Shown piece by piece: positions 27,001-39,907 of a stretch of 64,000 nt of DNA (within the stretch, counting starts at the first letter, position 1; each line of letters opens with the position of its first letter). The position numbers were made by a program, and so were the translations under genes. The notes below the pieces were generated by a model. It worked only from the letters and a program-made list of their open reading frames with translations, had not been told where the DNA came from and did no database searches. The stretch spans positions 11,620,001 through 11,684,000 of the forward strand of contig CM028927.1 of NCBI GenBank assembly GCA_016801845.1, written 5' to 3'. This DNA comes from Polydactylus sextarius (lineage: Eukaryota > Chordata > Actinopteri > Polynemidae).

Positions 27001-29479
27001 CCCCTCTATATTCTTCACATTACTACAGAGGGAACAATGTGTCTGCGGTGGCAGGTGGCCATAGTTCATAATGTGCTGATGCTGACCAAGTGTCAGTTTG
27101 ATCCATGGGATCGGTGAGTGGGACAGGGCTGTGGCTCCTGAATCCTTAAGCAAGCAACTGTGTGGTGCTCCTATGGGGACGGTCGCAGACATGATACAGA
27201 TGAGACCGGCAACTATCTGCCTAATGGCAGACATACAAGACAGAGAGAGGGGGGAAAGAAAGATGAAGAGAAAGAAAGACAGTAGGCAGGACAGATGAAG
27301 GGTTGAGTATTACATTTGAAAAAGGCACAAAGGCAGATACAGGGCTTGTCATTGTGTGTTATTTGTCATCACAGAGCAGCAACTCTAAAACTAATGTACT
27401 GTATCTGTCCCACAAACCATAAATGCAAATGTTTGCAGGCCATTCTGTTTACAGACACTCATAACGGTTGATGTTGTGTGTTTGAACGGACTGCTGAGGC
27501 TGAAGTTCTGCCTCGTAAAAGCTTTTGTGTTTAGAAAGCAAACAAAGTCCTCGACACTGTCTGCCAGTATTTTGCTTAATGATTATACATGATGGGACTT
27601 CTTGATATAAGAAAACAACAAATGAAGTGGACATAAAAAGTTCTACAATGCAAAACAGAGTGACTTTTCTTTTGTCAAATTCATTATTTTCATAGAGCAG
27701 TGTATATCAAATCACCTTTGAGCAAAGGAAAAAAGAGGTCTGTGTTTAAAATGTCATCCATTTTTAGAGCCTTCTGGTGGCCTAGGGGTTTATGATGCTG
27801 ACCATATAGTGGTCAGTACAGAAAATGCCAAATATGTTTGAAAATGTCACCCATGTTTTAAGTTGGACATAATAATTTTAAATTATAATTGGGCCAGCCA
27901 ATAGAAACAATAAAACACTTTTTGTGATCGAAACACATCATCATCAATCAAAAATAAAACAAGTAAAGTATTTAATTAAACAAGTATTTATATATGATGT
28001 CAATGAGGTAATATTGACAGTATATATCGGGGATGAGCCTGAATGAAAATGAGTGAACTCAGATCAACTGAGCCAAGATATTAATTCTCTTGTTGCAAAC
28101 ATGTCACACCACAGAGCTTGGTATGAATCCTTATAACAAGGTTAAAGATTTTAATTTATTTAAATAGATTCTGTTTGCAGCTCAGACCTTAGTCATTTTT
28201 TAGGGTTTTAATGGAATATTAAGCTCAAGGAAAATGTAAAAGTCGTAGTATTGCTATTTTAGAGTAATTATACTCAAAATGTACCAAAACGTGGTTATTA
28301 AATATTTAAACTAAAAAAATATGACGTATATTATGATACATTTTTTTTTTTTACCTAAAATCAACTAGCCCTAAAGCCAAAATTTGTTTACTTAATTAGT
28401 ACTGTACCTTGAGGCATACCTGTTGTTGCTATGGTTACCTGCCGTTGAATGTACCTCCACTAGTGATTTAGAACAATGGTTAAACTGTTGACTGGACTGT
28501 TTGAGGTGTCCTGATATTTTACTGGACACTTTACTGGCCAATCAGAACTAAGTATTTGCTGTAACCATGGTGCAACATACAATGATATTTTGAGCCAGTA
28601 GTTCAGGCTGCACATCTGTGTGCTAAATTTAAAAATACATTTTTGAACATGGTGTTGTATACCGTAGAAGTGTGTGGGTTTTTTTTTTTTGTATAGACAC
28701 AGCAGCTGAGGTCAAGGGATGTACTTTCAGTCCGTTGCGGTGATATGAATAAACTCAACTTTGGAGGGACACAGTTAGGACACAGTTGTTTACACACACA
28801 CACTAACACACAGACACACACATACACATACACATATTCACACACTCCTTGAGGCAGGTTTTTTGCAGTGAGCGATGAGCTGAGTTAGCGTGATCAAAGC
28901 AACAAAGCACAGCAGAAGAGACGCACACATCCACACATCTTCAGCCAGAGAGTGTAACTCACGCATGTATCGACAGAGCTACTTTATCAGTCCCAGGATC
29001 TGACTCAACAGCATTTACATATTCAACAAACTGTCACATCCACAAATGTACGCTGAAGCCTAAGGCATTTGTTTGAAATAGATTAATTTATTAAGTGCTG
29101 AATGAAATATTTACAGAGTGACAATATATTCATGTCACCTAAACAATGCAGATGATGTGTTGTGATCTATAACAGTGTGTGGATTTAATCAGATATTCAC
29201 TAAATGACGTTAGGTTATGTTTGGAGAAAAATTCAGTAGTTTGAGTATTTATAGTCAAACGATGAATTAGTAGTCAAATGGCAAAGGTGTGAATTATGAC
29301 TGCGTGCAGGTATGTGTGTTTCTTAATACATCGCTAATGTTTTCTTTCCCTTGTTCGTATTCAACTGTGTGTCGGTGGGTTTGCCCTCCACTGCATCCCT
29401 GACCCCAGCTCATCGTCTCTCATTGTCGCTCCTTTTGCCCTCCCTCCTCTTTCATTTCCAACTACTCCCTCCCTCCCTC
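24081..29479. other. Gene-free sequence
   Basis: Includes a 160-codon minus-strand frame (24181-24663) with no recognisable protein features, a CA-rich run (28791-28846), T-runs and a possible SINE fragment near 27773. A moderately complex stretch at 25050-25215 may be regulatory. Confidence 0.45.
27773..27830 (+). mobile_element. Possible tRNA-SINE head fragment
   Basis: The word TGGCCTAGGGG fits the polymerase III A box and the surroundings resemble a tRNA-derived SINE 5' end. No B box or tail follows, so at best this is a truncated relic. Confidence 0.25.
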
Positions 29480-29720
29480 ACTCTCTTTAGGTCTTCCTCT
29501 TCCTCCGCGATTTATTGCACGGGGCAGGCAGACAGCAGAGAAACCTCCCTGTATAGAACGATCTGTCATCTCAACATTATCAGCCAAACACACCGCCTTC
29601 CATATTGTGCTACAAGGGCTTGGGCAAATTGCTATTTTTATGGGACATGATAAAGGAAATGCTACCTTATGTTCACATTTTTTACTGCCCGATGTTAGAG
29701 CGGGACACGCCATGATTCAC
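29480..29720. promoter_or_regulatory. Enhancer-like block
   Basis: Repeat-free sequence after a CT-rich run, with GCGATTTATTGCACG, GGGACATGATAAAGG and GATGTTAGAGCGGG words. Open frames on both strands are unlike known proteins. Function inferred. Confidence 0.42.
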
Positions 29721-30279
29721 TATATTGGAAACTAGTTTGTGTAGTGTGTGATGTGCATATGTGTGTGTGTGTGTTGCTGGTTTAGTAGGTTGAAAGAGAG
29801 AAGATGAACATGTATATTGTTGAAAATTGTCAACCATTAGACAGTTCTACAAAAGTTTGACTCAATAGATCCTGAAGTCATGTCAGTCATAGCAGCAATG
29901 AGGCTCGTGAGTCTTGCATGGTTGGTTTTAATTACAGTGAAAATCAAGACTGATAGATTAGTCTCAGTTATAAACGGTAACACTACTGTTTCTGGAATAT
30001 GTTTAATCTCCGTTTCAGAGGGAACATACATATATGAATTATTTCTAATTTATTTGGGTCAACTATGTGTTCTCATAAATCAAGAAATCCAAAAGTCTAA
30101 AAGAGTAAAAGGGCAGAATAAAATGAGAAGTAAAGAGAGGAAGGGGGGGCCAAAAGGCAAACCTATTACCATGTTCTGTGGGCAAGACGAGCGCATGTTG
30201 ACTTCATCTGTCTGTATTTTTTCCTCTCCTCTCTCTTCTCCTCTCCTGTCTTTTCTTCTCCTTCAATCCTTCTCTCCCT
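29721..30279. other. Gene-free sequence
   Basis: Short (GT)n at 29760-29774, a G-run near 30145 and a CT-rich run at 30220-30280. Nothing else recognised. Confidence 0.5.
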
Positions 30280-30560
30280 GAGCCCTCGGCATGCCTGACA
30301 GCCAGCGCTGCACCAAACTGACAGGCCCTCAAACCGTGGCCAAGAAAGCGAGCATTAATTAAGTCATTGCCGGACTGTAATTTCCTTGAGAAGTAAAAAA
30401 ATTTCCTCACACGCGAAAAGGTTACCAAGACCTTTTCTGTGTCAAAATTACCATGCGTCATGAATATTAATGCGCTTAATGAAGACAACCTTTGGTTCAT
30501 CAAGAATGTTCCAGTAGCAGGTGCCAAGCTGATAAACTCACTCGCTGAAAGCTGTGGGTT
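30280..30560. promoter_or_regulatory. Enhancer-like block
   Basis: Among the strongest by eye: CpG-bearing, repeat-free, with GCGAGCATTAATTAAGTC, GTCATGAATATTAATGCGC, CACACGCGAAAAGG and CTTAATGAAG words. Several palindromic ATTAAT sites fit paired homeodomain binding. Function inferred. Confidence 0.45.
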
Positions 30561-30799
30561 TTTTTTTTTTCCTTCACTTTTTCTCTATCTCTTTCTTCTT
30601 TTTTCATTTTCATGTCAGATCCTCAGAGAGTCAGTTATTTAAATCAACATCTTCCTATCAGAATTTACTGGCTCACATGAAAACACACGCATACCTGAAG
30701 ACCTTTTCTTCTTATTCACTGGTGCTGTGGCTTGTCTGACCACAGTCAGACCTGCAGACTGGTCAACAGTTTTCTATAAGGAAATGTTGGTGTCTTAAT

Positions 30800-30852
30800 T
30801 TCACACAGATTGAAAGATAAATCTTTAGCATTTATCTCTCAATCTGTGTGAG
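30800..30852. repeat. Imperfect hairpin, 23-bp arms with 7-base loop
   Basis: Arms 30800-30822 and 30830-30852 are reverse complements with two mismatched pairs; the loop is CTTTAGC. Pairing does not extend beyond the arms. It could be a small palindromic transposon relic or a structured RNA element. The stem is short for a microRNA precursor. Confidence 0.7.
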
Positions 30853-30929
30853 AGAATAAAAAGTGTTTTCACACATGCCGTCTAGTCCTTTTCTTTAGAT
30901 ATCCTGGATTTAAAACAAAGTTCATTCAA

Positions 30930-31095
30930 GCCTGTTAGGAAGCCAATTATATCCTGTCATAGACGTGTTTCTGACAAGCGCTCGCTGGCAATGCCAATGA
31001 GTCATTACACGTTCATGGTTTTCAGTGTGTTGTATTGAAGATTCTTTTTTTAATTGCGCTGATTTTTTACTGTTTACGTCAGACAAGCTCATTGT
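30930..31095. promoter_or_regulatory. Enhancer-like block
   Basis: Contains GCCAATTATATCC, GACAAGCGCTCGC, CAATGAGTCATTAC (AP-1-like TGAGTCA) and TTTAATTGCGC within 130 bases. Function inferred. Confidence 0.38.
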
Positions 31096-32539
31096 GGCCT
31101 TCTCATTTCTATGTCTAGTTCAAAGCTGAACTGGATGGTGGGGGAGAGCAGTGATACAAAAAGATGATTCTTGACTGGTAACTCACATGGAGCTTTTTCA
31201 TTTATTTATCTAACGACAAAACACATTTGATAGAATTAAAAAAGAATTTGCAAGAAACCTTTTTGCAATTAGCTAATGATGTGCCTGAGCTACTTAGCTA
31301 GCCCACTAGCCATATACTATACTATGTCTGTTTACTATGTCTGAATCACCCTTGTTTCCCAACTGAAGGGGACCTTGATTAGTTTAGCAACTTAGCATGT
31401 GACTAGCAAAGTTAGCTGAGCTGGTACTAGCTGTGATTATATCAGTTTTAGCTTCCTTTGTTGTTGATTTGATTCTGCTTTAGACACTGTGACTCTTAAA
31501 GAAGCCAGTGTCAATGACAAGGATGGTTTTGTCTGTATAGCCAATACATTGTCATCACCATGAATGATTTCCAGCTTAAGACGTTTGTACTGAGGATGAA
31601 TTGTCCTGTGCCCTTCATAGCTTCACATATGCACACATGCTTTAGAGCCTGAAATGTCCACCTCTGAAAGGGCAGTTAGTTATCAGACTGAGTGGTCATA
31701 AGAAACTGTACCACAACTCTCACATTAATTGTCAGTTTTATGCATTGATTTATTAAATTCCTCTGATTTGTAAATGCTGATGGCTATACTGCATTTTACT
31801 GATGAGAATAAGTCACCCAGTGTCATGGACGGAGCCTTTGATCTCTGGATGTTGTGGATGAGCTGGCCGTGCACTCCTCCTCTTCTCTGCCTCTGCCATG
31901 TCCTGCACTGCCGCTGCCTATTATTTCTGTTGTGTAATTGAGATGCAGAAACATTGACAGAGCTCATTTACTGCGATGGAGAAGTGTGTAATGTGGAAGG
32001 GAACACAGATTATTACATCAGCCCACATACACACACGCACACACATATACACACATAAAGGCAGACAGACACACACATGTTAGTAAAAGAGAATGTAATT
32101 TGGCACCATGTTTGAAGAGCCTCTTCCATTGTTCTGCAAGGATTTTGTACTCGTGCAGCCAGCAAGGCAGAGACAAACAGAGGTGGAAACATGTTGGGTG
32201 ATGATGATTGCAGTCCAGGACTGTTGAATTGTCATTGGTGTGCACAGAGATGCTTAATATGAGAATCACACATTATCTAAATAAGGCAAATAACAAAGAA
32301 AACACAAACAACAAGCTTATTTTTGCAAAGAAATCTTAGAAAACTCTAAGAAATCTCCTGAATCTTCGATTTGTCTCTCTCTGACATTGTTCTTCCTATT
32401 CTTCCTACATCAGGATGACAAAGAACGTGGTTCATCCTCTTGAGACAAAGGACCTCACTCACTCACTCAGTCACACATTTGGACACACATTCAAACACAC
32501 ACTCGCACACATACACAAGAGCACTGAGGTCTGCTGTCA
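31096..32539. other. Gene-free sequence
   Basis: AT-rich with a CA-rich run at 32025-32055. No exon recognised. Confidence 0.5.
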
Positions 32540-32720
32540 TACACCTCTCATTAATTCCTACCTGTCAGCCGGCTCCCCCTACCGTATCGGCCCCCCGAAA
32601 GGTGACAGCTTTCCAATGACTGACAAAGGCTCTTTAGGTGATACAGAAGATCCCTAGCAACCGCTGGCTTCTGTAAAGTGCCCCTCAAATGTCACTTTTG
32701 CTGCGCCAAGACATGCGCAC
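32540..32720. promoter_or_regulatory. Enhancer-like block
   Basis: GC-richer, CpG-bearing stretch flanked by CA-rich repeats, with CATTAATTCC, CACCTGTC-like, GGTGACAGC and CCCTAGCAACCG (RFX-like) words. Function inferred. Confidence 0.38.
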
Positions 32721-33399
32721 ACACACACACCCACACACAGTATTTTTAAAACAGAGGCCTGCTCTCAAGTCTTCAACCATCTTTGACATCCAGAGGCTAT
32801 GGATGTCACAGAGGCCTCAGCTCTTAAAGCTTTTAACATCCGAGAGAGATGGCGTTGTTTGACAGTGCTATTGGTGGATGCTATTGTTGCGTGTCATTTT
32901 GCCCCCAGTGTGCATTGGATTTGCTGTTTTTTTTTCTGTAGTAAGAGGCAGATAAGGAAAAGCAAGAAACAGAACCAAACTTTCCCTTTGTGTACATTCT
33001 GCTGTCATGCATTGGGTGGCAACAGCAAGCAATATTGGTGTCGACTTAGTTTGGAAGAGGTCAAGTACACAGAAATGTTTCTTGTTTCTTTTATTGGCAT
33101 CATTCAGCTGTCGAGGCTGATTTCACAGTGCAACCTCACCTGTTTTCCTTGTTGCAGAGCGCATAATAGCAGGCAGAAGCAAGTAAAATATTTACTGTGG
33201 TAAAACTTCTCACCAGGTCGTATGGTGATATTTGACAATGTTAGGTGACTCGCAGTACTTTGGCAAAGACATGAAACTATCCCACCTGACCTATCAGAGG
33301 AGAAGCTGGTTATTTGATGAAATATGAAGTGTTTGCATCTTGGATAAGTTTACGCTGTTATTTTTGCTACTTTAGCATTGTGTTTTGATCCATAGTCCA
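32721..33399. other. Gene-free sequence
   Basis: A 134-codon + frame (32799-33203) crosses this region without recognisable domains and is treated as chance. Confidence 0.45.
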
Positions 33400-34125
33400 A
33401 GTTCTGCAGTAGTTCCACCCGCTGTCTGCAAAAACACAACTATGCACCGTTTCCCTAATATTGTCCAGTTCCTTTTGCTGCCAAAACATTCCTGAACCAT
33501 TGTCATTTACTAGGCCTCTGAAGGTGTGCTGCAGTATCTGGCACCAAGTTATTAACAGCAGATTCTTTTTGCCTGTAAGTTGCGATACAAGGCCTCTGTC
33601 GGTAGAACACATTTTTCCAGCATATCCCACAAATGCTTGATTAGTTTGAAATCTGTGGAATTTGGAGTCAAGTCAACACATTGAAGTCATTGTTGTGTTC
33701 CTCAAACTATTCTTGATATTTTTAAAGTGTGGCAAGAGCATTATCCTGCTGAAAGAGGGAATAACAGATGAACAGAAGATGTTCATCTGTTCATTAGTGT
33801 GCCCATAACGCTGTCACTACTTCACTGGTTTTCCATCAGTGGGACGCTTTTGGTACATACTGACGACTGAAACTTTGGAGATACCTTGACCTAGTTGTCT
33901 AAGCTACACAATTTGGTCCTTGTCAAAGTCACTCACATGTTAACACTTGTCCGTTTTTTTTGCTTCTAACTTTAAGAACAGATTTTTGACTTGCAGCTTA
34001 ATATATCCCACCCACTGACAGGTGCCATTGTAACAATGTTATCAGTGTTCACTTCACCTGCCAGTTGTCATGATGTGATGGCTGATGGGCGTATCCTGTT
34101 TGTCCACTCAGTTTAACATTCATTG
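33400..34125 (-). pseudogene. Internally deleted Tc1/mariner transposon relic
   Basis: On the minus strand, 34100-33820 resembles the 5' end and transposase N-terminus of a common fish Tc1-like element: TGGGTGGGATATATTA leader words, then a decayed DKGQIV-type helix-turn-helix start. From 33760 to 33430 it matches the transposase C-terminus. An LFQQDNA-type stretch keeps the second catalytic aspartate, an HLWD motif near 33637-33621 has Lys where the catalytic Glu should be, and then comes LLLITWCQILQHTFRGLV. The catalytic middle is missing, with a 12-bp inverted repeat (33763-33791) at the junction. Frameshifts and stops are frequent. It is an old, dead copy. Confidence 0.82.
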
Positions 34126-35449
34126 CTGTAGTTTAAAATGGGAAAACATGTTGGCAAGCGAGACAGAGGACACCAGTGAAGGAAAGAAACAAAGCTCATC
34201 AGATTAACAAGCCTTCCACACTGTGACTCAAATGAAAATCACAACAGGATATCACTACTCAGAGAACAAAAGCCTGTGATCTGTTGGTACACTGTACACT
34301 GGATGGTTTTGCAGATGGAAGTGCTCGTGTGTAGCTCAGAAGATACAGAGTGTGATGCTGATTGACTGAACTGGATGTGTCCACGTTTGAAATGAACACA
34401 CATGGTCAGCAGCAGTGTTGGATGCGTAGTTGTTTTCTGTTATGGAATCATTTTAGGTTGTTGTGTTAAAGGCTATGTCTGCACTGGAATCAGTCTGTCT
34501 TAGTTCTGCTAGAAAACCTCAACCTTATTTGACATTTGAAATCAATTATCAGGAATAGATGTGTCAGTTAAATTCAAATGTTTTGCCTGTTTTTGTTTTA
34601 ATGAGGTTTGTAAAATGTATTCCCATTGCAAGAAACTTTAGTGATTATCTTCCTATCTTATAATATCACCAGCATACTTGCTTAATATGGAGAGTAATGA
34701 ATATACATATAATAATGGCACTAAACTGATAAACATTGGCACGTCAGATTTTAATAATCACAATCATAATCACCTTGTTAGATGCTAAGTGGATTGTAGA
34801 GCTTGTTAAACGACTCAAATGAGTCATGAGCCCGACGCTAGCACTCTACACTTGGAATCATGTTTGTGAGAAAAAAGATGAGGCAAGCAGGTGATGTTAA
34901 GAAAAAAAAGTCTCCCAGAAGCCAATTAATGGAAGAAATTTAGCTGAAGGATTTCACATTCTTATGCATGCAGAAGAAAATTTACTCCATCAGTAAACCA
35001 GATGATTACATTCAGAAAACAAACATAATCTGAGGATGGTTGTTATAGCCACACCTCTGTACATTCAGGTTGTGCAACTTATGTTTGAATGCAAATAGTT
35101 TAAAAGTGCAAGTAGCAATTCATAAGTATGTTTGGTTGCTTTGCTTCATAGCACATGCTGACCTCCTCTTGTTGCCTTCAGAGGAAATTCATAGCACATG
35201 ATTGGTTGATAGTAAGACATGCAAACATTTGACATCATTTGCTTCTTGCATTTTTCTAGAATATTTCATTATAACATGGTTTGTCTGCGTATATACGTCA
35301 ATGTAACTGTTCCAAAAGTAATTGTCGGCACAGGAGACAATATATTTGAACTTTGGACCCAGCTGTAACATGATAATGGAGACTCCCACATCTTTACATT
35401 CGCCAACACCAAGGCACCTTTTAAGAATGAGGAAAAATGTTTAAAATAT
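34126..35449. other. Gene-free sequence
   Basis: AT-rich; no exon or repeat family recognised. Confidence 0.5.
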
Positions 35450-35850
35450 ATTGCTCAGAGATCCCTGCTGAAATTAATTATGTAACCTATTGTAGCATAC
35501 TTCAAAAGTTCACGGTGCATGAAAAACTTAATATGCATGGCCTTCACCTTTACAGGCTCATAAAATTGTAGAGTTGTGCTTAATTTTTTTATAATGTGAC
35601 AGAGATAATTTATTAAGACCAGCATATGTTAATATCGCTTTACATGGGAGAGAATTCAAAAAGTTGGGGTTTGATGTCCACTCACATGACCATGGAAAGG
35701 TCAATAATATTATTTAATGCGGCTTTAATGTTTTAAGTTGCCGCCTTTTAAATTGGACCTTGAAGTCAACAGTGGAATTAATGTCACTGTTTTCTTGTAA
35801 TTCTTATAATTAAGTTCAATTTCAGAGACAAATATGTATTGATACATTTT
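35450..35850. promoter_or_regulatory. Possible enhancer-like block
   Basis: Repeat-free with GAAATTAATTATG, TTATAATTAAG and CAAAAGTTCACGG words; ends before a 21-base T-run (35857-35877). Less GC-rich than the better blocks, so weaker. Confidence 0.28.
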
Positions 35851-38159
35851 GGTCCATTTTTTTTTTTTTTTTTTTTTGCTTCACACACTTGATCCCGTCA
35901 CTCATTCGTCCGTTCACTCGCTTTCTTTTTTGATCTCCGCTGTTCTGTCTGTGTGTGGAAAAAAAACTCCAGTGAATGTGGAAGAAAGGTGAAATGGTCA
36001 CTTTTAAAACCCCAACACGCTGTTTATGCGCATGTATCAGCTGGACTGATGAAGTCGGGGCCGTGCGTGTTCTCAGACCTCGGCAGGTCTGGCAGCCCTG
36101 CCTACTACTTGATTAAGCCACTCTGACAACCCAGCAGCCTGGTAAGGTCAAGCCCTACAGAGTGTCAGAGAGGTGGGATGATGATGTATCTCTCTGATGC
36201 CTCCGTTTTTCACCTCTTGACTTTGTTGTTTTTCTCCTTTGCACCAGTGTCAACTTTTTGCCCATCTGCTGGGGACGTGTCTCCCATCAGAGCCGGACAG
36301 TTAAACTGTTAACCCTTTGTGTGCCGGGGCCAAAATCTGTAAAAGCTTTTTGCCATTTGATGTTTACGTTGAAAACAGAAATTGGTGAATTTTCCCTCTT
36401 CCACATTCCTCTTTCTCTGCTTTCAAATCATATAGCATTTTATAATAGTGTGGCTGTGCATCATTGGCAAAGACTTGACCAGATATTTAAAGGCTGTTAA
36501 AAATAAAATAGTGAACATGTGTTAATTGAATTTCATTGTGACAACTGGTGTCTATATGTTCTTTAACTGTGCTGTTGAATCTTAGAGATCACTCACTGTA
36601 GTCACACTATGTGCTTTAGCTGAGACAGTGAACATTTTCTAGTTCGCTGATGTTGAATCAGAGCGTGCAACAGATCAGTCTCACTGAACTTTGACTTGAC
36701 TATAAGTTCAGTGTATGAAGTAATGTATTTCCTTGTACCTCACATGTTCATGTGAATGCCATACAAACCATAAGATAAAGCTGTTTATCTCTCACCTCTT
36801 TACCTCTTTATCTCTTGTTTAAAAATGTGTTTCATGTCCAGTAATATTGGCTCACTGTGTTGCACTGAGGCACTCTAGAGGTACTCTTTATTTATTTATT
36901 GAAAAATCATCATGCAAACATTGTCATTTTGGAATCAAATTTGGCATACACACACACACACACACACAGGAAAAGACAGATATACTGTTGTTGTTATACC
37001 TGCACAGTGTTGAATATTCACATACACACAGGCAGCATGCTTGCAAAGTGTCTTTATTAGGTCACATGTGATGCATTTTTATCACAAATAAAAAAAAAAA
37101 AAAAACAAAGAGATGTACTCCTCTCAGGGATGATGGCCAGTGGCTGCTGTGATCCAGATGTCTCGCCCTAAGCCAGTGGTCCTGTGTGCGTCTGCTGCCG
37201 CCACTGCTTCTGTACAAATGTCTCTTACTGTTAGTAAATAAAAGAGGATATTTCAGCTGATAATGTTGCAGTCTTTGCCGGAGAAGCCAAGGTCAGCGAG
37301 GTGGCTATTCTTAGCAATAACCTCAGACTTACTTTCCATTTTGTCTGGAAACAAATGGGTATAAATCAACTCTAATCACAGAAAGCGAGTCCAAACTGTA
37401 TAATAACACTCACACTGGTAAATCTCTGTATTTGTCAGATAATGTGACTCAGGATGACACAATTGGATGCTGTTCTGCCAGGTTTCTGTCTTTCCCCTCT
37501 TGGTGTTGGTGCGCCTCTGCATCAGCATCTCGGGAGGGAAGGAGCTCGTGTTATGTGTGCGAATGCAGTTTGAGGGCGGTGGGCGATGGGGAGGTGCATG
37601 TGTCTGTGCTCAGGTGGCAGATACCCTAGGTAAATCATTTCACATCCATTTTATTCACAAGTCTGTTTGCAGACGACGCTTGCACAACACTGCCAAAAAA
37701 GTGTCACAATGTCAGTGAGTTCATTTGCAGCTCTGACCCCTCTGGCTGGGTGAATGTGTGAAAACATATATTATCTATACATGTACGTACTCTGCCTTTT
37801 AACGTTTGATGTTAGGTAGCTCAGTCAAATTCGGTGAGAACAGGAAGCTGCACAGTCTTCTGGGTGGCTCTGATACTGCTGCATTGCTTTCAATGATTCC
37901 CCTTTTTAAATCAAACTTCAGTCCCAAGAGAGTGTGGTTAATTTAATTACTCTCATCAACAAACTAATACAAAAAAGGAGGATTCTTTGGTTCTTAAATA
38001 GCAAATTAATTTTTAAAACGTCCAAGATCAAATTAATGGTATTTTTAGTCCAGATGAATTTATATTTCCTTTTTGATATGACAGCTGTCTTAATCCATGT
38101 TCAAAATGAGCTCGTTTTGCGTGTGTCATTTGGGCGCTGACAGTCAGTTGTGACAGTTG
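35851..38159. other. Gene-free sequence with two moderately complex stretches
   Basis: Stretches at about 36010-36320 and 37130-37340 are CpG-bearing and repeat-free and may be regulatory. A (CA)n tract lies at 36948-36968 and an A-run at 37088-37105. No coding exon recognised. Confidence 0.4.
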
Positions 38160-38660
38160 TAAAGTGTTCTTGAAAAAAGCACCCGACGTGGACACTCGAG
38201 GCAGCCAGACGAAAGATTTGCAGGCTGTGATGTCTGTGTGTCAAATTACTTATCTCACTAAGCATATGCTAGCACTTCAGAATCATATACTTCAAACCCG
38301 CAGCCTTCAAAAGCGTCAAAACACACTGTCTTATTCAACACATCAGTCATGTAGCCACCAGCAAAATGAGCGAGATGTCATTTGCACTCAACAAAAAGCT
38401 TCCAGAGACATTTAAAGACACTCTTGATGACTGTTTCAATTTGGAGAGACTGTTAATGATATCGTCTCAGCTGCCTTTTTTTCCCTGAAGATACAAGTGA
38501 ACGACAAAGTGTTCTTAGATGTGCACTTCAGCTAAAGCTTTGACAATTATTAATTTGAATCCCGGAGACAATTAGTAAATTACTGTAGCACCCATTATCC
38601 AGCTGTTGCCCTGGATGTCTGGATTTTTGAAGAGCAAGCGAATCTCAGGGTCAATTTAGC
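38160..38660. promoter_or_regulatory. Enhancer-like block
   Basis: High-complexity stretch with ACTGTTAATGATATCG, GACAATTATTAATTTG, GGAGACAATTAG and AGTAAATTACTG words. Clustered homeodomain-like sites; no protein-like frame. Function inferred. Confidence 0.42.
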
Positions 38661-38908
38661 CTGCCACTAATGACAAAACATAAAATAATGATTTGCTCTA
38701 TCACACTAGTGCACATTTTGTACCAATAACAAAGCCATCTTTTTGTGTTATGAGCCCGAAATAAAATTATACAAATAATATTGACCTAGTAAAAGGAGAG
38801 GAAAAAAAACAGCAAAACAACAAAAAATATCTTTATCTAACACCTGCTGTGCTTTCTTATTCACTGTTTTCTTTTGTCTGAACCCACCTGTCTCTCTTTC
38901 TCTCTCTT

Positions 38909-38909
<1 letters not shown>

Positions 38910-38956
<47 letters not shown>
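38910..38956 (+). repeat. (CA)n microsatellite
   Basis: About 23 uninterrupted CA units, preceded by a CT-rich run. Likely polymorphic. Confidence 0.95.
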
Positions 38957-38957
<1 letters not shown>

Positions 38958-39547
38958 ATTTTAGATGGAAGCAACCTACCAGTCCTTGAGCTCCAAGCAA
39001 ATATCCCACTTGGTTTGTACTGTTCCAAGTGCTACAGAGGGCTAAACTATTTCATTGCACTAATTGGCCAGTGTCATTCCTGACGTTTGGATAAACAGAG
39101 GAAAAGAGGGAAAACTGAGACAAATGGTGGCTAATTAAACTGGTGTGTTAACGTGTGTATGTGTGCATATGTGTTTATGTGTGTGTGTCTGTGTGTGTGT
39201 GTTTGCAAAGAGAAACCAGCTGACAAAAAAATGGAGTGACGAAACACCCAGCTTGACAAAAGCAACAACTACTCGTTGCGATGGAAACTTAATATGATGA
39301 AGAGAGAAAAAAAAAAGAAAAAAGAAACAAAAAAATGACTACTTTCGTTGAAATTGTCAACTTGTCTCTAATTGGGTTTTATTCAACGCTGACTGAGAAA
39401 GAAAGGGAAACAATGACTGTCCACATTTTACTGAGACTATTTTGGCAGGAGAAGCAGTTTTAGGTTTGAGTTAAAACTGTATCATAATAGTTAGAAGTTT
39501 GTCATTTTTGCAGTTTCTTACATTCAGTAACACTGTATTATCATTCT

Positions 39548-39598
39548 TATATATATATGTGCTGCTATATATATATATATATATATATATATAGCAGC
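39548..39598. repeat. (TA)n microsatellite inside a GCTGC/GCAGC inverted repeat
   Basis: A run of about 12 TA units (39567-39592) is bounded by GCTGC at 39561 and GCAGC ending at 39598, so the whole 38-base unit is self-complementary. A shorter (TA)n run precedes it. Confidence 0.85.
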
Positions 39599-39881
39599 AA
39601 GCAATTGATCTGATAAAACAAAACTCATCTTAAAAGAACTAGAAAAGGAGGATTGAGAGGAAAATAGAGAATGCAAACTCTTAAAATAAGCTGAGGCATG
39701 TTTGAACTCCGACCCAGCGGGGACATTTGTTTTCAGATGTAGCGTGTTAGCCCACCACATCATCCCCTGAGGAGATATCTTCCTCACCATTTCTCTGCTA
39801 CTCCGCAGCACTGTTTCACCTCGTGTTGCAACCCCCTGTCTGTCTGACTCACACATGTGGACGCGCATGCAGACGCAGAAG

Positions 39882-39907
39882 CACACACACACACACACAC
39901 ACACACA
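39882..39907 (+). repeat. (CA)n microsatellite
   Basis: About 13 CA units. The minus-strand frame across it encodes a Val/Cys repeat and is not a gene. Confidence 0.9.

Noticed and set aside
32799..33203. 134-codon + frame
   Set aside because: No family resemblance or coding-like composition; ends in ordinary intergenic DNA beside the Tc1 relic.
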